Numbered from the stretch's first letter, positions 34,128 through 45,770 are shown. The stretch is 64,000 bases of DNA from Aspidiotus rigidus (GCA_035079385.1 JAVHKY010000061.1:1674001-1738000); one strand, 5' to 3'. The notes: generated by a model from the sequence alone, not told the origin. Numbers and translations are program-made.

Positions 34128-35938
34128 CTCGACACACATACACAACGCGCCTTTGTCGCTCTCAGGTGAACTCGTCATCGGTTCTAGCGAGAAAGGGGTA
34201 CAATAAGGAATAACGCATTTTTCGTCAACTTAAAAGTATTTATTTCAGCTATGAAATATTCATAATTTCGTGGCACATGGTACAAGAGCAGAAACTTTGA
34301 CGCTTCCTTAATAAGAAATGAAATAAAATTATCGATTTTTTTTTTCAAAAATTTCGCGTAATACGGATTATTGGAAGAGAGCTTCTTGCACGCCATTATT
34401 GTACACTCACTCATCGTTTCTGTGAATCGTTCAACCGGTTTTACTTCGCCGGTCGTTATCAATGAAAATCCTCAATAAACAAACAATCGTCGATGTAATT
34501 TCAAATTCGCAACATCTAGTCTTCATTTCTCCATTTTATATGATCAATGATGATCGTATGTTTTTACACGGGTAAGATACGGAGAATACAAACATTTTTC
34601 GGGCATATGTAATCTGTACACACTTACAAAAATTGTACGAAATTTGCTCACAGTGTATTTTGCACACACGGAAATTCAACGAGTGAACTGCACACAGGAT
34701 AATTCGCACACATCAAAGAGAGCATTATTGGAAAAAATATACCAAACTGTCCGGTCCAAAAAGTGTTCAATAAATCACCGCCACATTATATTACTACCAA
34801 GTTATAATATATTCCCGTTTCTTCTTGTTTGTTGCCCTCTCCAATGGTAGTTTATATACTTCCAACGGTTCATCATTTCCTTCAGTATAACAGTGAGTGT
34901 ACATGGATGTGTTCAGAAACGCGTAACCAACTGTGACTGGTTAGTTGTTATTCACTCCAGTCTCGTACTGGAGTGAGTAAAAGAAATCAGGATAGAAGGT
35001 TGATCGATTGCATGTCGTTATACGTTTCTGAACCCAACCCAGGAGTTAAGTGTAGCGTAAATGAAAGTTTCATCATAATAACACCCTGTAGAAAAGGTTC
35101 CCCGTTAGAATTTCGATGGGAAAGGGACTAGGAAAAATATCACTCAAACTCCCAAGGTGGTGAGGAACAAAGTTTAATCTCCGTAGAAGAAGCAAAAACA
35201 AAGAGATCCTTATAAAACAGGTTCCCAGTTTGCCTCGATTGATACAGTCAATGCACGCAACCCTGAGTAGCTAACGATGTAGGCTACGATTTTTTTTTTT
35301 TTCTTCTTTTCGTATTACTTGAACCATTTTGCGACAGAAGTTTTGGGAGCATGTAATCTAACGCAGACAAAGTTGAACTTCTTCATACTTAAGTACATAA
35401 TTAGGTCCTGTACCACAGAATATTACAATCAATTTATTTTAATGTTTGCAAAATATTTCGCGTGCAATATTCTCAATCTATTTTGAAGTGTGGAAAATAC
35501 GCTGTGAGCAGATTACCAATCCGAGAAAGTGTGTACAAATTGTTCGTTCATTCAGAATTATCACTGATAATGACCGGCGGAGTAAAACTGGTAGAATGAT
35601 CCACAGAAACGATGAGTGAGAGTACAATAAGGACGTACAAATAATCCATATTACGCAAAATTTTCGAAGAAAAATCAAGAATTTTATTTTATTTATTATA
35701 GACAAAGGTCAGCTAATATAAAACGCTTTGAAAACTTATGGGAGGAAGCTTCAAAATTCCTGTTCTTGTACCATATGCCACGAAATTATGAATATTATCT
35801 TCACAGAAAACGAATATTCAAAGTTGACGAAAAATACATTATTTCTTATGGTACCTACCTAGGTTTTTCTGGCTAGAGTCAATGACGAGTTCACCCGACT
35901 AGCGACAAAGACGCTTTGTGTATGTGTGTTGAGCGGAA
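34128..35938. mobile_element. Foldback element with about 350-bp inverted arms
   Basis: The left arm (34128-34480) and right arm (about 35560-35938) are inverted copies, e.g. CGACACACATACACAA versus TTGTGTATGTGTGTTGAG, and CATAATTTCGTGGCACATGG versus CCATATGCCACGAAATTATG. They match along most of their length with many substitutions. The 92-aa frame 34184-34462 lies wholly in the left arm, and its mirror in the right arm has stops. No transposase was recognised. Confidence 0.75.
34911..35033. mobile_element. Small MITE with GTTCAGAAACG termini
   Basis: A 123-bp element with inverted ends GTTCAGAAACG and CGTTTCTGAAC, and an internal palindrome ACTCCAGT...ACTGGAGT. It is nested in the foldback element. 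Confidence 0.65.
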
Positions 35939-36043
35939 TTGCCCTCTATGTTGGTGAACGCCTCTTCTCTTTCACCGAAAAAAAAGCATTGCCTTCATGA
36001 TCAAATATTATGAAAAATGGAAACGCTCGACTCATTTGATCAT

Positions 36044-37354
36044 TACTACATTATTAAATCCCATCCACAAGTTGATTGAAATGATCGATGCAACATAAAT
36101 TGACACATGGGTTCTACCATGGATGGTGCAACCCTTTTTTCTCATTCAATAATATAGGTATTTCTAGATACCCGTGTACTTACTACGAGGTAATTTAAAA
36201 ACCCGATGAATTGCAATTTACTAAATACTCCACGTTTCATTATTTCTACTTAAACTCACCACCTACCCCAGAATCGAAGTTAACTAAAGTACGGGTCAAT
36301 AAATTGTATTGAATACAAAGAGGCCTCGTTCCAGATACATTTCGACGGCACAAATAATTTTCGAAAAATATGAATTGTGAATAAAACATCGGTTTTGCAA
36401 TATGTAACTGATTGAGATTGTATTTTCTGGATTCTTATGAAAAGATACGTCGAATAGTTTTACACGACCGGGAATAAGTACGTACCCCCAATTCTTCAAA
36501 CAGTCTTCAAATATGCTCAGAATACGATACAACTAATATCACTTTCTACTTTGAAATTCTAGTAGAACATTATTCATCATGGAGTAAAAGTAATCCATAA
36601 GCAAGGATCATAAATAAAAAATTCCGTTCTCAGGTATTCAATTCACATTTCTGAATGTTTTCAACAAAATAATAATCGCGTATCCCGATGTTTACAAAGC
36701 AGAAGAGAAAATAGTTCTACAAGACACACATGATTTAAGAGATTCATTTTCATACTGAACACATATTTTACATCCTATTCATTCCAAAATGCTTGCTTCC
36801 TCGAATATTCTATATTATTCGTCGTAAAATCTCTCACAACTGCGTGAAATTAAATGGATCTTGGAATAAAGTGATTAACTCTTCGGAAATGAAAGAAAAA
36901 CGCAACCAAAATAGATTTTCCCTGATACATACGCGTCACTCTCATTTTCTAACAAACTTACGTTCTATTATGAAACGTTACTGACACACATGTGTTTGAA
37001 TTTATTCACTCTTATATAACTGATTCGTAAAAACTCTTATATCAAATGAAAATGTCATTGTACAAATGGTTTGAGTAAATTTGTGAATTCCGCACGATTT
37101 TTGCACAAAATAATTTCTACGATGATGAAGACCTCAATGACGTAAGATGAAACTACACGATTCACGTGGCGTATTTAGTAAATTGCAATTCATCGGGTTT
37201 TCAAATTACCTCGTAGGAAGTACACGGATATTTAGAAATACCTATATTATTGAATGAAAAAGAAGGGTTGCACCATCCATGGTAGAACCCATGTGTCAAT
37301 TTATGTTGCATCGATCATTTCAATCAACTTGTGGATGGGATTTAACAATGTAGT
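36044..37354. mobile_element. Foldback element with about 187-bp inverted arms
   Basis: The left arm (36044-36230) and right arm (37166-37354) are over 90% alike by eye in inverse orientation: TACTACATTATTAAATCCCA versus TGGGATTTAACAATGTAGTA, and CCCGATGAATTGCAATTTAC versus its complement. The 936-bp centre has no recognised gene. Non-autonomous. Confidence 0.85.
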
Positions 37355-37639
37355 AAACTCTACAAATATTACTAGTTTATATTATATATTTTAGAAATTC
37401 AAGTAAGCTTTCAAAAAATTATTATTCTCTTAAAACACCGCATTCGTTTGATTTGGTCGTTCACCTCAATTCACAAAATACTCAAGTGTTAGATAGTTAG
37501 ATCGCATAAGGTATCAAAAATGAAAACAAAAGAAGGAAAAAAAAAAACATATCCCCGATAAGAGTCAGAATATTTCGAAAGGACTATAAATTGTTATTGA
37601 CTACATTCTAACACATCTAAAATTCATCAATTCACTCAC
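37355..37639 (-). other. Start of the long lola intron after the linker exon
   Basis: AT-rich sequence directly downstream (minus) of the GTGAGT donor at 37634-37639. No repeat was noticed. Confidence 0.6.
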
Positions 37640-38483
37640 CATAATTCTGACTATCTTCGCTATGAGAAGGTCCAGGTCTGGATAAATCGGTTTCATCTAT
37701 CTCCTCTTCCTCATCTTCTATCGTCATTTCTTCTACACTATCTTCATAACCACCTTCATTATCTGAATGTCGATCATCAAATCGTGGCTCTTGTTTCGGT
37801 ACCACCGGTAGGTCGTGAGCTTTCGCAGAATTTGTTGTACTACTACTACCAGAATCAGTAGAACGGGTTTCATTATCGACTAATTTATCAGAATTCTCGG
37901 CCTTAATATTATTCACATTGACGGACAATGTGTTAGTATTACTACTCGATACATTATCAACAGTATCTTGATGATTTTCTACAACCGGTAGTGATGTGCT
38001 GGTAGCCGTGGTTGTTGGTGTGTTTCCAGCATCGTCAACACTGGACATTGGATGCTGTTGTTTCCTTCGCTTTCGCGCTGTTGGTGATAAGCTACCATCT
38101 CTTCTGGCCGGGGATATCGACCGGTAATTTGAACTAGAGTATTTCTGATTCCACGAATGCTCTGATGTAGTATTAACGGCATTAGACGATGGTGGAGACC
38201 GAGTCCTAGCATTATGATTAGGAATTTGTGGAGTGGTACATTTACGGTCATATCGTTTAACAAGACGTTCTTCGAAATCTTTCGTTTCCGGATTCAAACC
38301 CGCACTCTCAGTTAACCCTTTAATCTGCAGAGACTCGGCCGCTTTTAGAAATGTACACAGCTGTTCTTGCGAAATATTCACTTCGCCCCGGTACATGTAA
38401 TCTAACATAGCTTTCAGTTCTTGAAATTTAATATCTTTCAGTATCAATATAGGATGTTTCTCATGGTGTGAGCTCAATAATAC
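37640..38483 (-). CDS. lola: lola second coding exon, BTB C-terminal half plus linker
   Basis: This 844-nt exon begins after a TTTTTTCAG acceptor in phase 0 and ends at TATG/GTGAGT in phase 1. Residues 1 to about 60 finish the BTB domain (HPILILKDIKFQELKAMLDY, YRGEVNISQEQL, FLKAAESLQIKGL). The rest is a low-complexity linker: a Ser/Pro/Thr-rich part, a basic patch ARKRRKQQ that could be a nuclear localisation signal, two possible SUMO-acceptor motifs (IKAE and PKQE) and a strongly acidic stretch (EEMTIEDEEEEIDE) ending in SRPGPSHSEDSQNYG. This layout is what lola common exons look like before the variable zinc-finger exons. The phase-1 end matches both the 17064-17126 cassette and the 4479-4714 zinc-finger exon. 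The GTGAGT is followed at once by an in-frame TGA, so an unspliced message would stop there. Confidence 0.9.
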
Positions 38484-38931
38484 CTGAAAAAATGAAATGG
38501 ATAGAATGAATTACAAAATACTCCAACGGGAGAAAATTATAATTTCCAAATCAAATATTCGTCAATGCTCGAAATGATACTCTCATCAACCTTACATGAA
38601 AAGTTCATTCCACTTCTCATCGCACACATCACTCAGAAAGTAATAAAATTCCATGATTCCGTCGACATTAACGCCGTTATTCTGAAATACGACGATGTGA
38701 AGTCGAACAGAAAATTGAGTTCAAAAGTAAAATGTTCCCTTCTGACATCGCAACACTAGTGCCTCGCTTCATCTACTCTCATTCGGTATTCCCATTACGG
38801 ACGTCGGAGACTTTCACATTGGAGAGATACTTCTTCTCGTGACATAAATTTCATATTCTTAATGATGTTCCACAAAAGTACTGAGAACAATAATAACGAA
38901 GGATTATAGAACGAAGAAACACTTTACTTAC
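38484..38931 (-). other. lola intron between the two BTB exons
   Basis: This 448-bp AT-rich intron is bounded by GTAAGT at the 5' side and TTTTTTCAG at the 3' side on the minus strand. I saw no repeat or further exon in it. Confidence 0.8.
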
Positions 38932-39105
38932 TCCAAGATAAGGACTACAAGCGGATAGAACCACTTTATGAGCATTTAAATATTGTCCTTCGGCAGCCAG
39001 AGTACAATCTACCAGTGTTCCACTTTCTAAAAGACTATCGAAAACGGAAATCAACGTACGCTGATGGTTGTTCCATCTCAAACAGAACTGCTGATTAGCA
39101 GCCAT
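38932..39105 (-). CDS. lola: lola first coding exon, N-terminal half of BTB domain
   Basis: This exon encodes 58 residues from ATG at 39105 and starts the BTB/POZ dimerisation domain of a Longitudinals-lacking type nuclear transcription factor. What I see: the motif QQFCLRWNNHQ, then TLISVFDSLL, LVDCTLAAEG and AHKVVLSACSPY, the signature of the insect TTK-type BTB family and closest in my recognition to lola. The exon ends in phase 0 at a GTAAGT donor (minus strand, next to 38932). The next exon resumes with VLLSS, so the domain is continuous after splicing. Reading on past the donor runs into intron sequence, which supports the splice. In Drosophila, lola controls axon guidance and many other processes through many alternatively spliced zinc-finger isoforms. 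The main alternatives are another TTK-group BTB gene, but the linker and terminal exon also suit lola. Confidence 0.9.
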
Positions 39106-39735
39106 CACAGTGATTATTAAAGTTAATAACTAGTTTACTTTGTACTTCGAAAAAAAAAATACATATATATGTATCAGTTCTTCAACATTTTTGTACAAAT
39201 GAAAACAAATAAAAACGCACAGCCGCCATTATAAATTCATGACGTACACTTGACACCGATCAACACTACACACAGGAACGGAAGCCCGTAAATAAAGTAG
39301 TCCGTTTCTTCCACTGGTTACTGTGAAATCGGTTCGGTTCGAAGATCCCGTTTCTATTTTCTCTAATGTGGATGATGGCGAAGAGTGGTGAAGAAATATA
39401 AGGCGGATCGGGGAAGTGCGGTAGATAAGGGGGAACTATAATCCGGGAAGAAACGGAAACCGAGAGAACGCCAGAAAGATGAAAGGCACTGCCAAGAAAA
39501 AGCATAGATTATTAATACAAACACATACACACATAAAATCCTCGCTCAAACCAATAAAGAATTCATGGTTTCGGATAATCTCACGGAAGCACTATAATCT
39601 ATTCACGTTAAGAAAGCTGGTGTCTTGCATGGTCTCGTGGCTTGCTGCCAAACAAAGTTAAATTGACACAAAGGCTCCGCTAGAATCGCTAAGGAGCTCG
39701 AGAGCGCGTAGTCAGTGTGTAGGCGGCTAGGCGCT
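39106..39735 (-). promoter_or_regulatory. lola 5' UTR and possible promoter region
   Basis: Sequence directly upstream of the lola ATG on the minus strand. An acceptor for a 5' UTR exon or a clear TATA/Inr could not be fixed by eye, so this could be a 5' UTR, an intron or a promoter. Confidence 0.35.
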
Positions 39736-39875
39736 CTATAGTCTGTCCGCAAATAGAATGGGTCACGTAAGCAAACCCGCGACCGGCTTTCATGCAAAAA
39801 AAATTGATTACGATGCGAGGAAGCAGTTCGCGGGTTTGTTTACGCGACCCATTCTATTTGCGGACAGACTATAGT
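39736..39875. mobile_element. Palindromic MITE with TATAGTCTGTCCGC ends
   Basis: A 140-bp element. The arms TATAGTCTGTCCGCAAATAG and CTATTTGCGGACAGACTATA are perfect complements, and the pairing goes on through AATGGGTCACGTAAGCAAAC with few mismatches. Confidence 0.85.
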
Positions 39876-40785
39876 TTTTAGCTGACGACTTCAATCTCTA
39901 CTGACTATATTTTTTAGTAAACAAAAAATACTCAACGGCATTCGGAACGTCGCGTCCGTCGAGGGCGCTACCGTCGCAAAGGAATTGCATGTAAAAGTTC
40001 CGAGGATCAATGGTTTCCAGTTGTACTAAAACTACAAAATAGAGGTAAATTCTTTAGCAGAAATTGTTCTCATTGTGACTCATCATGATACAATAACTTA
40101 TTTTATCAATAGATGAAAGTTGGGAAAATAAGTCGTTCATTAAAAATTTTCTGATTAATTCACTCTCAACTTTGCACAGAGCGAGCCAAGTTTCATTTTC
40201 TTCCGTTTACAATACGACAAAAATAATACGGATCCTCGGAATTTTGGTGATGCCACCAGAGAGCGACTCTTGTTTTGACGTTTGCAATGGCTAGCGGCTC
40301 CATGTAATTTTTCTAATCTATAGACCGATTCCACAGTGACGTCACGACACTGATAACAGTGATTACTGGGTAAAGAATACCCGCATATGTGTTCGATATT
40401 ATTCGATACCACAATTGTTGGTTCAATTGCCTTATCGATTCTCATAAGAATACACAGGGAACGTTTCGATCACACATTGATATCCCAGAATAAGAAATAA
40501 ATAAGGAACCAAAGGTTCAAATTTAGAATCCAGAAGTTCCAGAGTATTCAAAAATGTACTGTTGTTTCCTTGTTTATTTCTCGTTTTAATGTATTAATGA
40601 ATGATCGAAACGTTCTCCATGTATTCTTATGAGATCTTGAATGATGGCTGACCCAAAGCCAGCAGCAGAGGACAAGCATTCGACCAGAATTAAAGATTTT
40701 GACGTCAGGTGGAATCGGTCTATTGTGATTGACACCGAGCACGGCCGTGACCGACGGTCGTCGAGAGTCTTAGCACAAAGGCACT
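39876..40785. other. Upstream region, no gene
   Basis: Inverted matches occur between 40160-40340 and 40640-40760 (e.g. TCTATAGACCGATTCCACAG versus TGGAATCGGTCTATTGTGA), which suggests another degraded foldback element. No coding sequence was recognised. Confidence 0.45.
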
Positions 40786-41180
40786 ATATACGACAGGTAC
40801 GTCCGAGAAACATTTTGGTTCCAGAAGCCTAATTCTTCCATAAAAGCCAGTGTTAAATTTGTGTATTTTGACGACGGATAACTCGCGAGACTGTCTGAAT
40901 TAATTTTCTTGAAATTATACTAGTTGGAAAGAAGATTTTAGGGAGAAAAACTTTATTTCTCTTCAGTTCTTCGCTAGAAGCATTATTTTTGGAGCATGTA
41001 ATCAATTTATAATTGAAACGCGTTTTTTTTTACCAAAATGCCTTTGTTCCACTTAAGGAGAGGTGATTGTAGTCGTTCAGTCAAAAAAACGGGTTTCAAT
41101 ATTAATAATTGATTACTCCAAAAATAATGCTTCCGGCAAAATATCAAAAAGAGAATAACTTAATAAAATTTCCTACGCGT
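40786..41180. mobile_element. Long-TIR MITE family F1, copy A
   Basis: The left arm contains GGTTCCAGAAGCCTAATT and AGCATTATTTTTGGAG. The right arm returns as ATTGATTACTCCAAAAATAA and AATAAAATTTCCTA. The right end is cut short. Other copies are at 42096-42262, 42575-43163 and 59236-59846. Confidence 0.7.
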
Positions 41181-41265
41181 TTCAGTTCTCAAGTGTTGGG
41201 TTTCAGTTCTCATTCTCAATATTGTTAACACAGACCTTATAAGTACCGCTAGTAAGTAGCAGGGA

Positions 41266-41728
41266 TGAAAAGCTTCAGCCATTAATGGCTTAAGTCAATG
41301 TTTTGCCGTTTTTTGTTAAGCCAAAAGTCACTGAATCGTTTTTTTCGTCATTAGCATGAAGCCAAAAATTAGCCGAAAGCCAATTTCATTAGCTTAAAAT
41401 AAAAGTGCTCAAGACTGCGTACAAGAAGAAAAAATGAAAGCGGGAAGCCGTGAAGCAGCCGGTAACCGGTAGCTAGCCATCTTATCTTAATAAATTAATG
41501 TCAAACGCTTCACTTTCAAATCATAAATCATGATGAACTCACATCAAATTTCAAAATGATAATTTAAGAAAAGGTGGCAAAGTTTTTCATTGGCTTAACT
41601 TCAGCCAAAAGCCAAACGTCAGAAGCTCATCTGAAAATGATCACTTGTATTTTAAGCTGTTATCCGCAATCAGCTTGAAGCAAAATGCCAGTTTTAAACC
41701 AATGATGATTGGCTTACCATCCCTGGAA
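41266..41728. mobile_element. MITE with CAGGGATG termini
   Basis: The left end CAGGGATGAAAAGC and right end GGCTTACCATCCCTG are inverted. The inside is full of AGCCAAAAGCCAA-like motifs on both strands. The ends resemble hAT-type MITEs, but no clear 8-bp duplication was seen. Confidence 0.6.
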
Positions 41729-41739
41729 ATAGTCGACAA

Positions 41740-42095
41740 GTGAAAAAGCGTGTCTTAATGTATACTCGCTCAAAGCTGAACGCTCAATGGTGAGTGATTC
41801 AAGCTGATTGTGAAAGTAGCGACTGTTCCCACTTTCAAGTTTTACGCAAGTACTCGAGCTTGTAAAAAACTTGCTTGTATGAACAAAAAGTAGCCGGAGC
41901 TGACTTGTTTATTATCATGAGCGTTAGGATGAAAATTTCTGTGATACCAAAATTGGTTTAATTACTTGATACTAGCTCATTAGTCATTACCAGCTGCTTA
42001 CTCGCTCGTTGTTGAAACACCCACTTGCACAGCAGACAGGTTCTTCTACTTGCAAGCTAGTTGCTAGCAGCAAATTACAAGCTCCGTGTTAACGA
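41740..42095. mobile_element. Candidate MITE with AAAGCGT ends
   Basis: AAAGCGTGTCTTAAT at the left and TTAACGACGCTTTA at the right are weakly inverted, with mirrored GCTTGTAA/TTACAAGC pieces inside. Evidence is weaker than for its neighbours. Confidence 0.4.
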
Positions 42096-42262
42096 CGCTT
42101 TAATTGATTACTCCAAAAATCATGCTTCCAGTGAAAAATCAAAGAGAAAATAATTTATCCTCATTTCCTCTCCAACAAGTATAATTTCAAGACAGTAAAT
42201 TCAGCCAGTCTAGTTATTTGTTGTCAAAAAACACAAATTTTACACAAGCTCTTATAAGGTGT
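42096..42262. mobile_element. F1 family, half copy B
   Basis: Matches the right arm of F1 (ATTGATTACTCCAAAAAT, TCCAACAAGTATAATTTCAA, TTTTACACAAGCTCTTATAA) without a left arm. Confidence 0.65.
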
Positions 42263-42574
42263 TCACTTGTGATGTTACAGAATGCGTTCTTATCAATTTG
42301 GGGGTAAAATAACACGGGGCTCTTACAGCTACTTTTTGAAATAATTGATTTATCTCGAGAACGGTCGAATTTTGTGAGCAATTGAAGAGAACTAAATTCA
42401 TTCTTCTTGTAATTTTGCATCTGCTGAGACTATAACAAAAAAAAGGGATCTCTGACAATTGAAATCACCTGAAAAAAAGGCTTTTCCTCCTGATCTACCC
42501 GGATATGCCCCCAAGTAAATATTCTCCAAATCCCGCTCCATCCACACATTTATGTAAACAAAGCAAACACCTTA
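42263..42574. other. Short spacer between F1 copies
   Basis: AT-rich. Open frames at 42214-42458 (minus) overlap the repeat and show no motif. Confidence 0.5.
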
Positions 42575-43163
42575 CAGACAAATTAGGCTTCTGGAACCAA
42601 AATGTATGTCAAACATTTAACATTAGTAAGGCACTATACAGGAAGGGTACGTCCGACGTACATTTTGGTTCCAGAAGCCCAATTTGTCCATAGGAGCCTG
42701 TGTAAAAGTTGTGTATTTTGACAACAAATAACTAGAGACTGGCTGAATTTATTTTCTTGAAATCATACTCGTTGGAAAAGAAATTTTATCGGGGATAAAT
42801 TATTTTCTCTTGGATTTTTCGCTGGAAGCATTATTTTTGGAGTAATCAATTAATAACTAAAACGCGTTTTTTTTTTTTTACCAAATGGCTACAATCACCA
42901 TTTGTTAAGCATAACAAAGACCTTTGGTCGAAAAATGCGTTTCAGTTATTAATTGATTACTCCAAAAATAATGCTTCTGGCACAAAATCAAAAAAAAAAA
43001 TTTCTTCGCAATAAAATTTTCTTTCCAGCGAGTATAATTTCAAGAAAATAAATTCAGTCAGTCTCGAGTTATCCGTCTTCAAAATACACGAATTTAACAC
43101 AGGCTCTTATAGACAAATTAGGCTTAATGTATATCAGACGTACCTGTTGTATACAGTTCCCTA
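42575..43163. mobile_element. F1 family, full copy C
   Basis: Both arms are present, e.g. AAGCATTATTTTTGGAGTAA versus TTACTCCAAAAATAATGCTT. The left end carries an extra small palindrome (AGGCTTCTGGAACCAAAATG versus CATTTTGGTTCCAGAAGCC). A T run lies at the centre. Confidence 0.75.
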
Positions 43164-43287
43164 GGTACGCATGGCCTACTCGATATATGGCGGCAATATA
43201 GAAAATGACAACAGCGCGCAGTGGATTCTTATCAGTGACGTTTCGGGATGGTTCATGTTCATCGGTGCGGTGTAACTGCGGTGTAAC

Positions 43288-44841
43288 CACAGATTTCTAT
43301 ACTATACACTGGATACACAACTGCGCGTCGAAAGTGAAGCCTGTCCACCGACTGAACCGCCATTTTGTATAGAGGCAAAACATTGATTACGAGTATAGAA
43401 TACCAAGGAAAAGAATTGAGAGTTTTCTTAATTATTGCATTCATTCTCTGTTGAATAGAGGATTCACGTTCCATTTAAAAAATTTTCAAAGTTGCGAGAG
43501 CATATTATTGACCACAATTAATATGCAATTTTAAATATACACAATTTAAAGTGTTTGAAAATGGTACGATCGTGTTCTGCATAGGATGTACAAATTGTTT
43601 TGTTAAAGGAGGACAATCTCAGTTTCATGGGTAAGTTTTCACTGCTGTAGCGTGTATTGATTGAAAAAATTGAATCACTTATAGTTTTGTCTTTAAATTG
43701 TGCTTCTGGATTTCCGCTTAAAAATTAAACTCTATTGAAACAATGGGTGCAGAAAGTGAGAAGGAAAAATTTTGTTCCAACAACAGCTAGCTCGATAAGC
43801 AGCGCCCATTTTCGTGATGATGATTATCTGAATCGACCCGGAAGATTATTCAAAACTTTGAAACCAGCCGTCAATCTTCTCGGAATTTCCTGAATATTAT
43901 CAGCCTAAAGAGAAGAATATGCCCTCTTTGAACGTCTTTAAAGTTGTTAAGTATACTGAAAAGGAACTCAAGAGGGTGAGTGATGATTTTGATAATTCTA
44001 AATTAGGTATGTGGAAAAAATATTTACACAGACATTGTTTGGTCTGTAACGAGAAATATGTTTGAGATTTTTGATAGATGGCTGTATGCAAAACAGAGGA
44101 CTTTGGTGGGCCCTCACATCGAGTTCAATTAATTAAATTAATTTCTTCTACGTACTTAAAATTAAGACTGCACGCGTTCGCTAAATTTCACTTACAAAAG
44201 TCTGTTGTCAGGAGATGATCTAAAAATAATAAAAATACAATATTTGCAAATAATTATGTGAATGATTCTTCATAAATGAATTACTACATTATTATATTTT
44301 TGTTGTCAATGAATTGTTTGCGTGAATCATAAGATTCATTTTTAATTACTTTTCATTAAAATGTTATAAATTAGCTTGTCACATATTTATTGTATTTACA
44401 AAGGAATATCATAAGCCAACTTTATTTGCAAATTGAAATAGTGTTGAAATACTATACAAAGCGGCCCTATTACATGCATGCTCCCGTTAGCCTATGCGAT
44501 GCATGGCAATACCTTTACGAGCGCAAACGGAAAAAATAGCATTTGAAACAACGCATTTTTCTCGAAAAATTGAAGCTTACCTATAATTTTTTTTAAATGT
44601 AATTTGATCTAGAAGCTGTACTTGAATTTTTGAGGTATTAATGAACGAAATTTTTGCAGTACATCCAGAGAAAAAGCGATTTCAAATTGCGGTTTTCCCC
44701 ATAACAATACATTATAATTGGTTTCTTTTTGCCTCAGTACTTCGGAACGTTACTTCCCCTCTTACACCACCATAGGCTTCACACCCGCTCATGTACGTTA
44801 CGCGGCAGTTGTGTATCTAGTCTATAGTATAGAAATCTGTG
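43288..44841 (+). mobile_element. THAP-bearing P-superfamily transposon, degraded
   Basis: A 1554-bp element with TIRs CACAGATTTCTATACTATA and the inverse TATAGTATAGAAATCTGTG, extended by GATACACAACTGC. An exact 8-bp direct repeat GGTGTAAC flanks it (43280-43287 and 44842-44849). Eight-bp duplications plus an internal THAP domain are the hallmark of P-type elements. The catalytic part is mostly missing. Confidence 0.8.
43561..44063 (+). pseudogene. THAP domain transposase/protein remnant
   Basis: THAP is a C2CH zinc-coordinating DNA-binding domain of P-element transposases. The first block (43561-43630) reads MVRSCSA, then a one-base loss, then GCTNCFVKGGQSQFH, ending at a GTAAGT donor. The second block after a short intron reads LKQWVQKVRRKNFVPTTASS and AHFRDDDYLNRPG, matching the rest of the THAP fold. 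The third zinc Cys is Ser here (SISSAHF). The intron acceptor AG seems lost, and in-frame stops follow. Later pieces (KNMPSLNVFKVVKYTEKELK) may be linker. It lies inside the TIR element and probably is its own former transposase N-terminus. Confidence 0.75.
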
Positions 44842-44850
44842 GGTGTAACT

Positions 44851-45195
44851 AAGGAACTATAATAAGATAGGCATGCGCAAGTGATGAGAAAGGGGGATCA
44901 TTGGCATGTTGATGAAGTCAAAGGAGGAGCAGATTTAGAAGATTTCAGGAGGGCCGTGTGAGAAAAATTTAAATGTCAAACATTGAATTTTGGTTAATTT
45001 GAAAGATTATATCGATGAAAACAAGAAATTAGGGAATTTCCTTCATTTATTGTAGTTTAAATTCTTGTATTTGATGTTTGATGCTTAAAATTCTCTTAGG
45101 ATATTACTCAGCAGATTGCTCCTCCTTCAACTTTATCAGTGTGGTGAAGATCCTATTCTTATCACTTGCGCATACCTATCTTATATAGTTCCTTA
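44851..45195. mobile_element. MITE inserted at the THAP element border
   Basis: A 345-bp element with inverted ends AAGGAACTATAATAAGATAG and ATCTTATATAGTTCCTTA, and mirrored GCGCAAGTGAT. An exact 8-bp repeat GTGTAACT flanks it (44843-44850 and 45196-45203). Its target overlaps the duplication of the THAP element, so it came in later. Confidence 0.8.
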
Positions 45196-45203
45196 GTGTA
45201 ACT

Positions 45204-45733
45204 GTACATCACTTTGTCACCTATCTGATTTTTTGTTTTCAAACAATGATAACTCCTCTTATACTGCATCAATTTTACTGAACTATAGAAAATCGTCCAT
45301 ATAAATCTGTATCCACTGATTTTGGAGTGCAATGTTCTGACCTCACTACGTTCCGGCCTTATATAAAGTAGGCCGTAAGGTGCGTCAATTCAACTTTGTA
45401 CGGCAGCAGTGTATTATCACGTAATTATCACCCATCTTGGTCTAGCTATATCGCGTAGCGCTCCTAGCGGAGCTTACGTTCAATATATTATTATTTATGT
45501 GATTGTAATGACTGATGACGCCTGTTGATCGGTGTATTCACTAATCAATAAACTGTAAGTGTAACATGAGAACATCAGGGGTGCTATCAATCGGCCATCA
45601 ATGAAGTTGATGAAAACTTTCATCATCATCATCAATTGGCTAGCGCCTTAACGCTGTCCTTATTATCACTCTCCTGTTATCCTGCGATAGTCACAAAGTT
45701 TCATTTAATATAGATTTTCGACGAATGTAGCTT
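45204..45733. other. Spacer, no gene
   Basis: AT-rich sequence with a CATCATCAT run near 45625. Nothing else was recognised. Confidence 0.5.
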
Positions 45734-45770
45734 GTGCCAAGCTTAGATCATACAGTACATGGATACCCAG

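Noticed and set aside
33823..34143. 106-aa minus-strand frame as a gene
   Set aside because: No recognisable domain, no clear splice sites, and its start lies in the arm of a foldback element.
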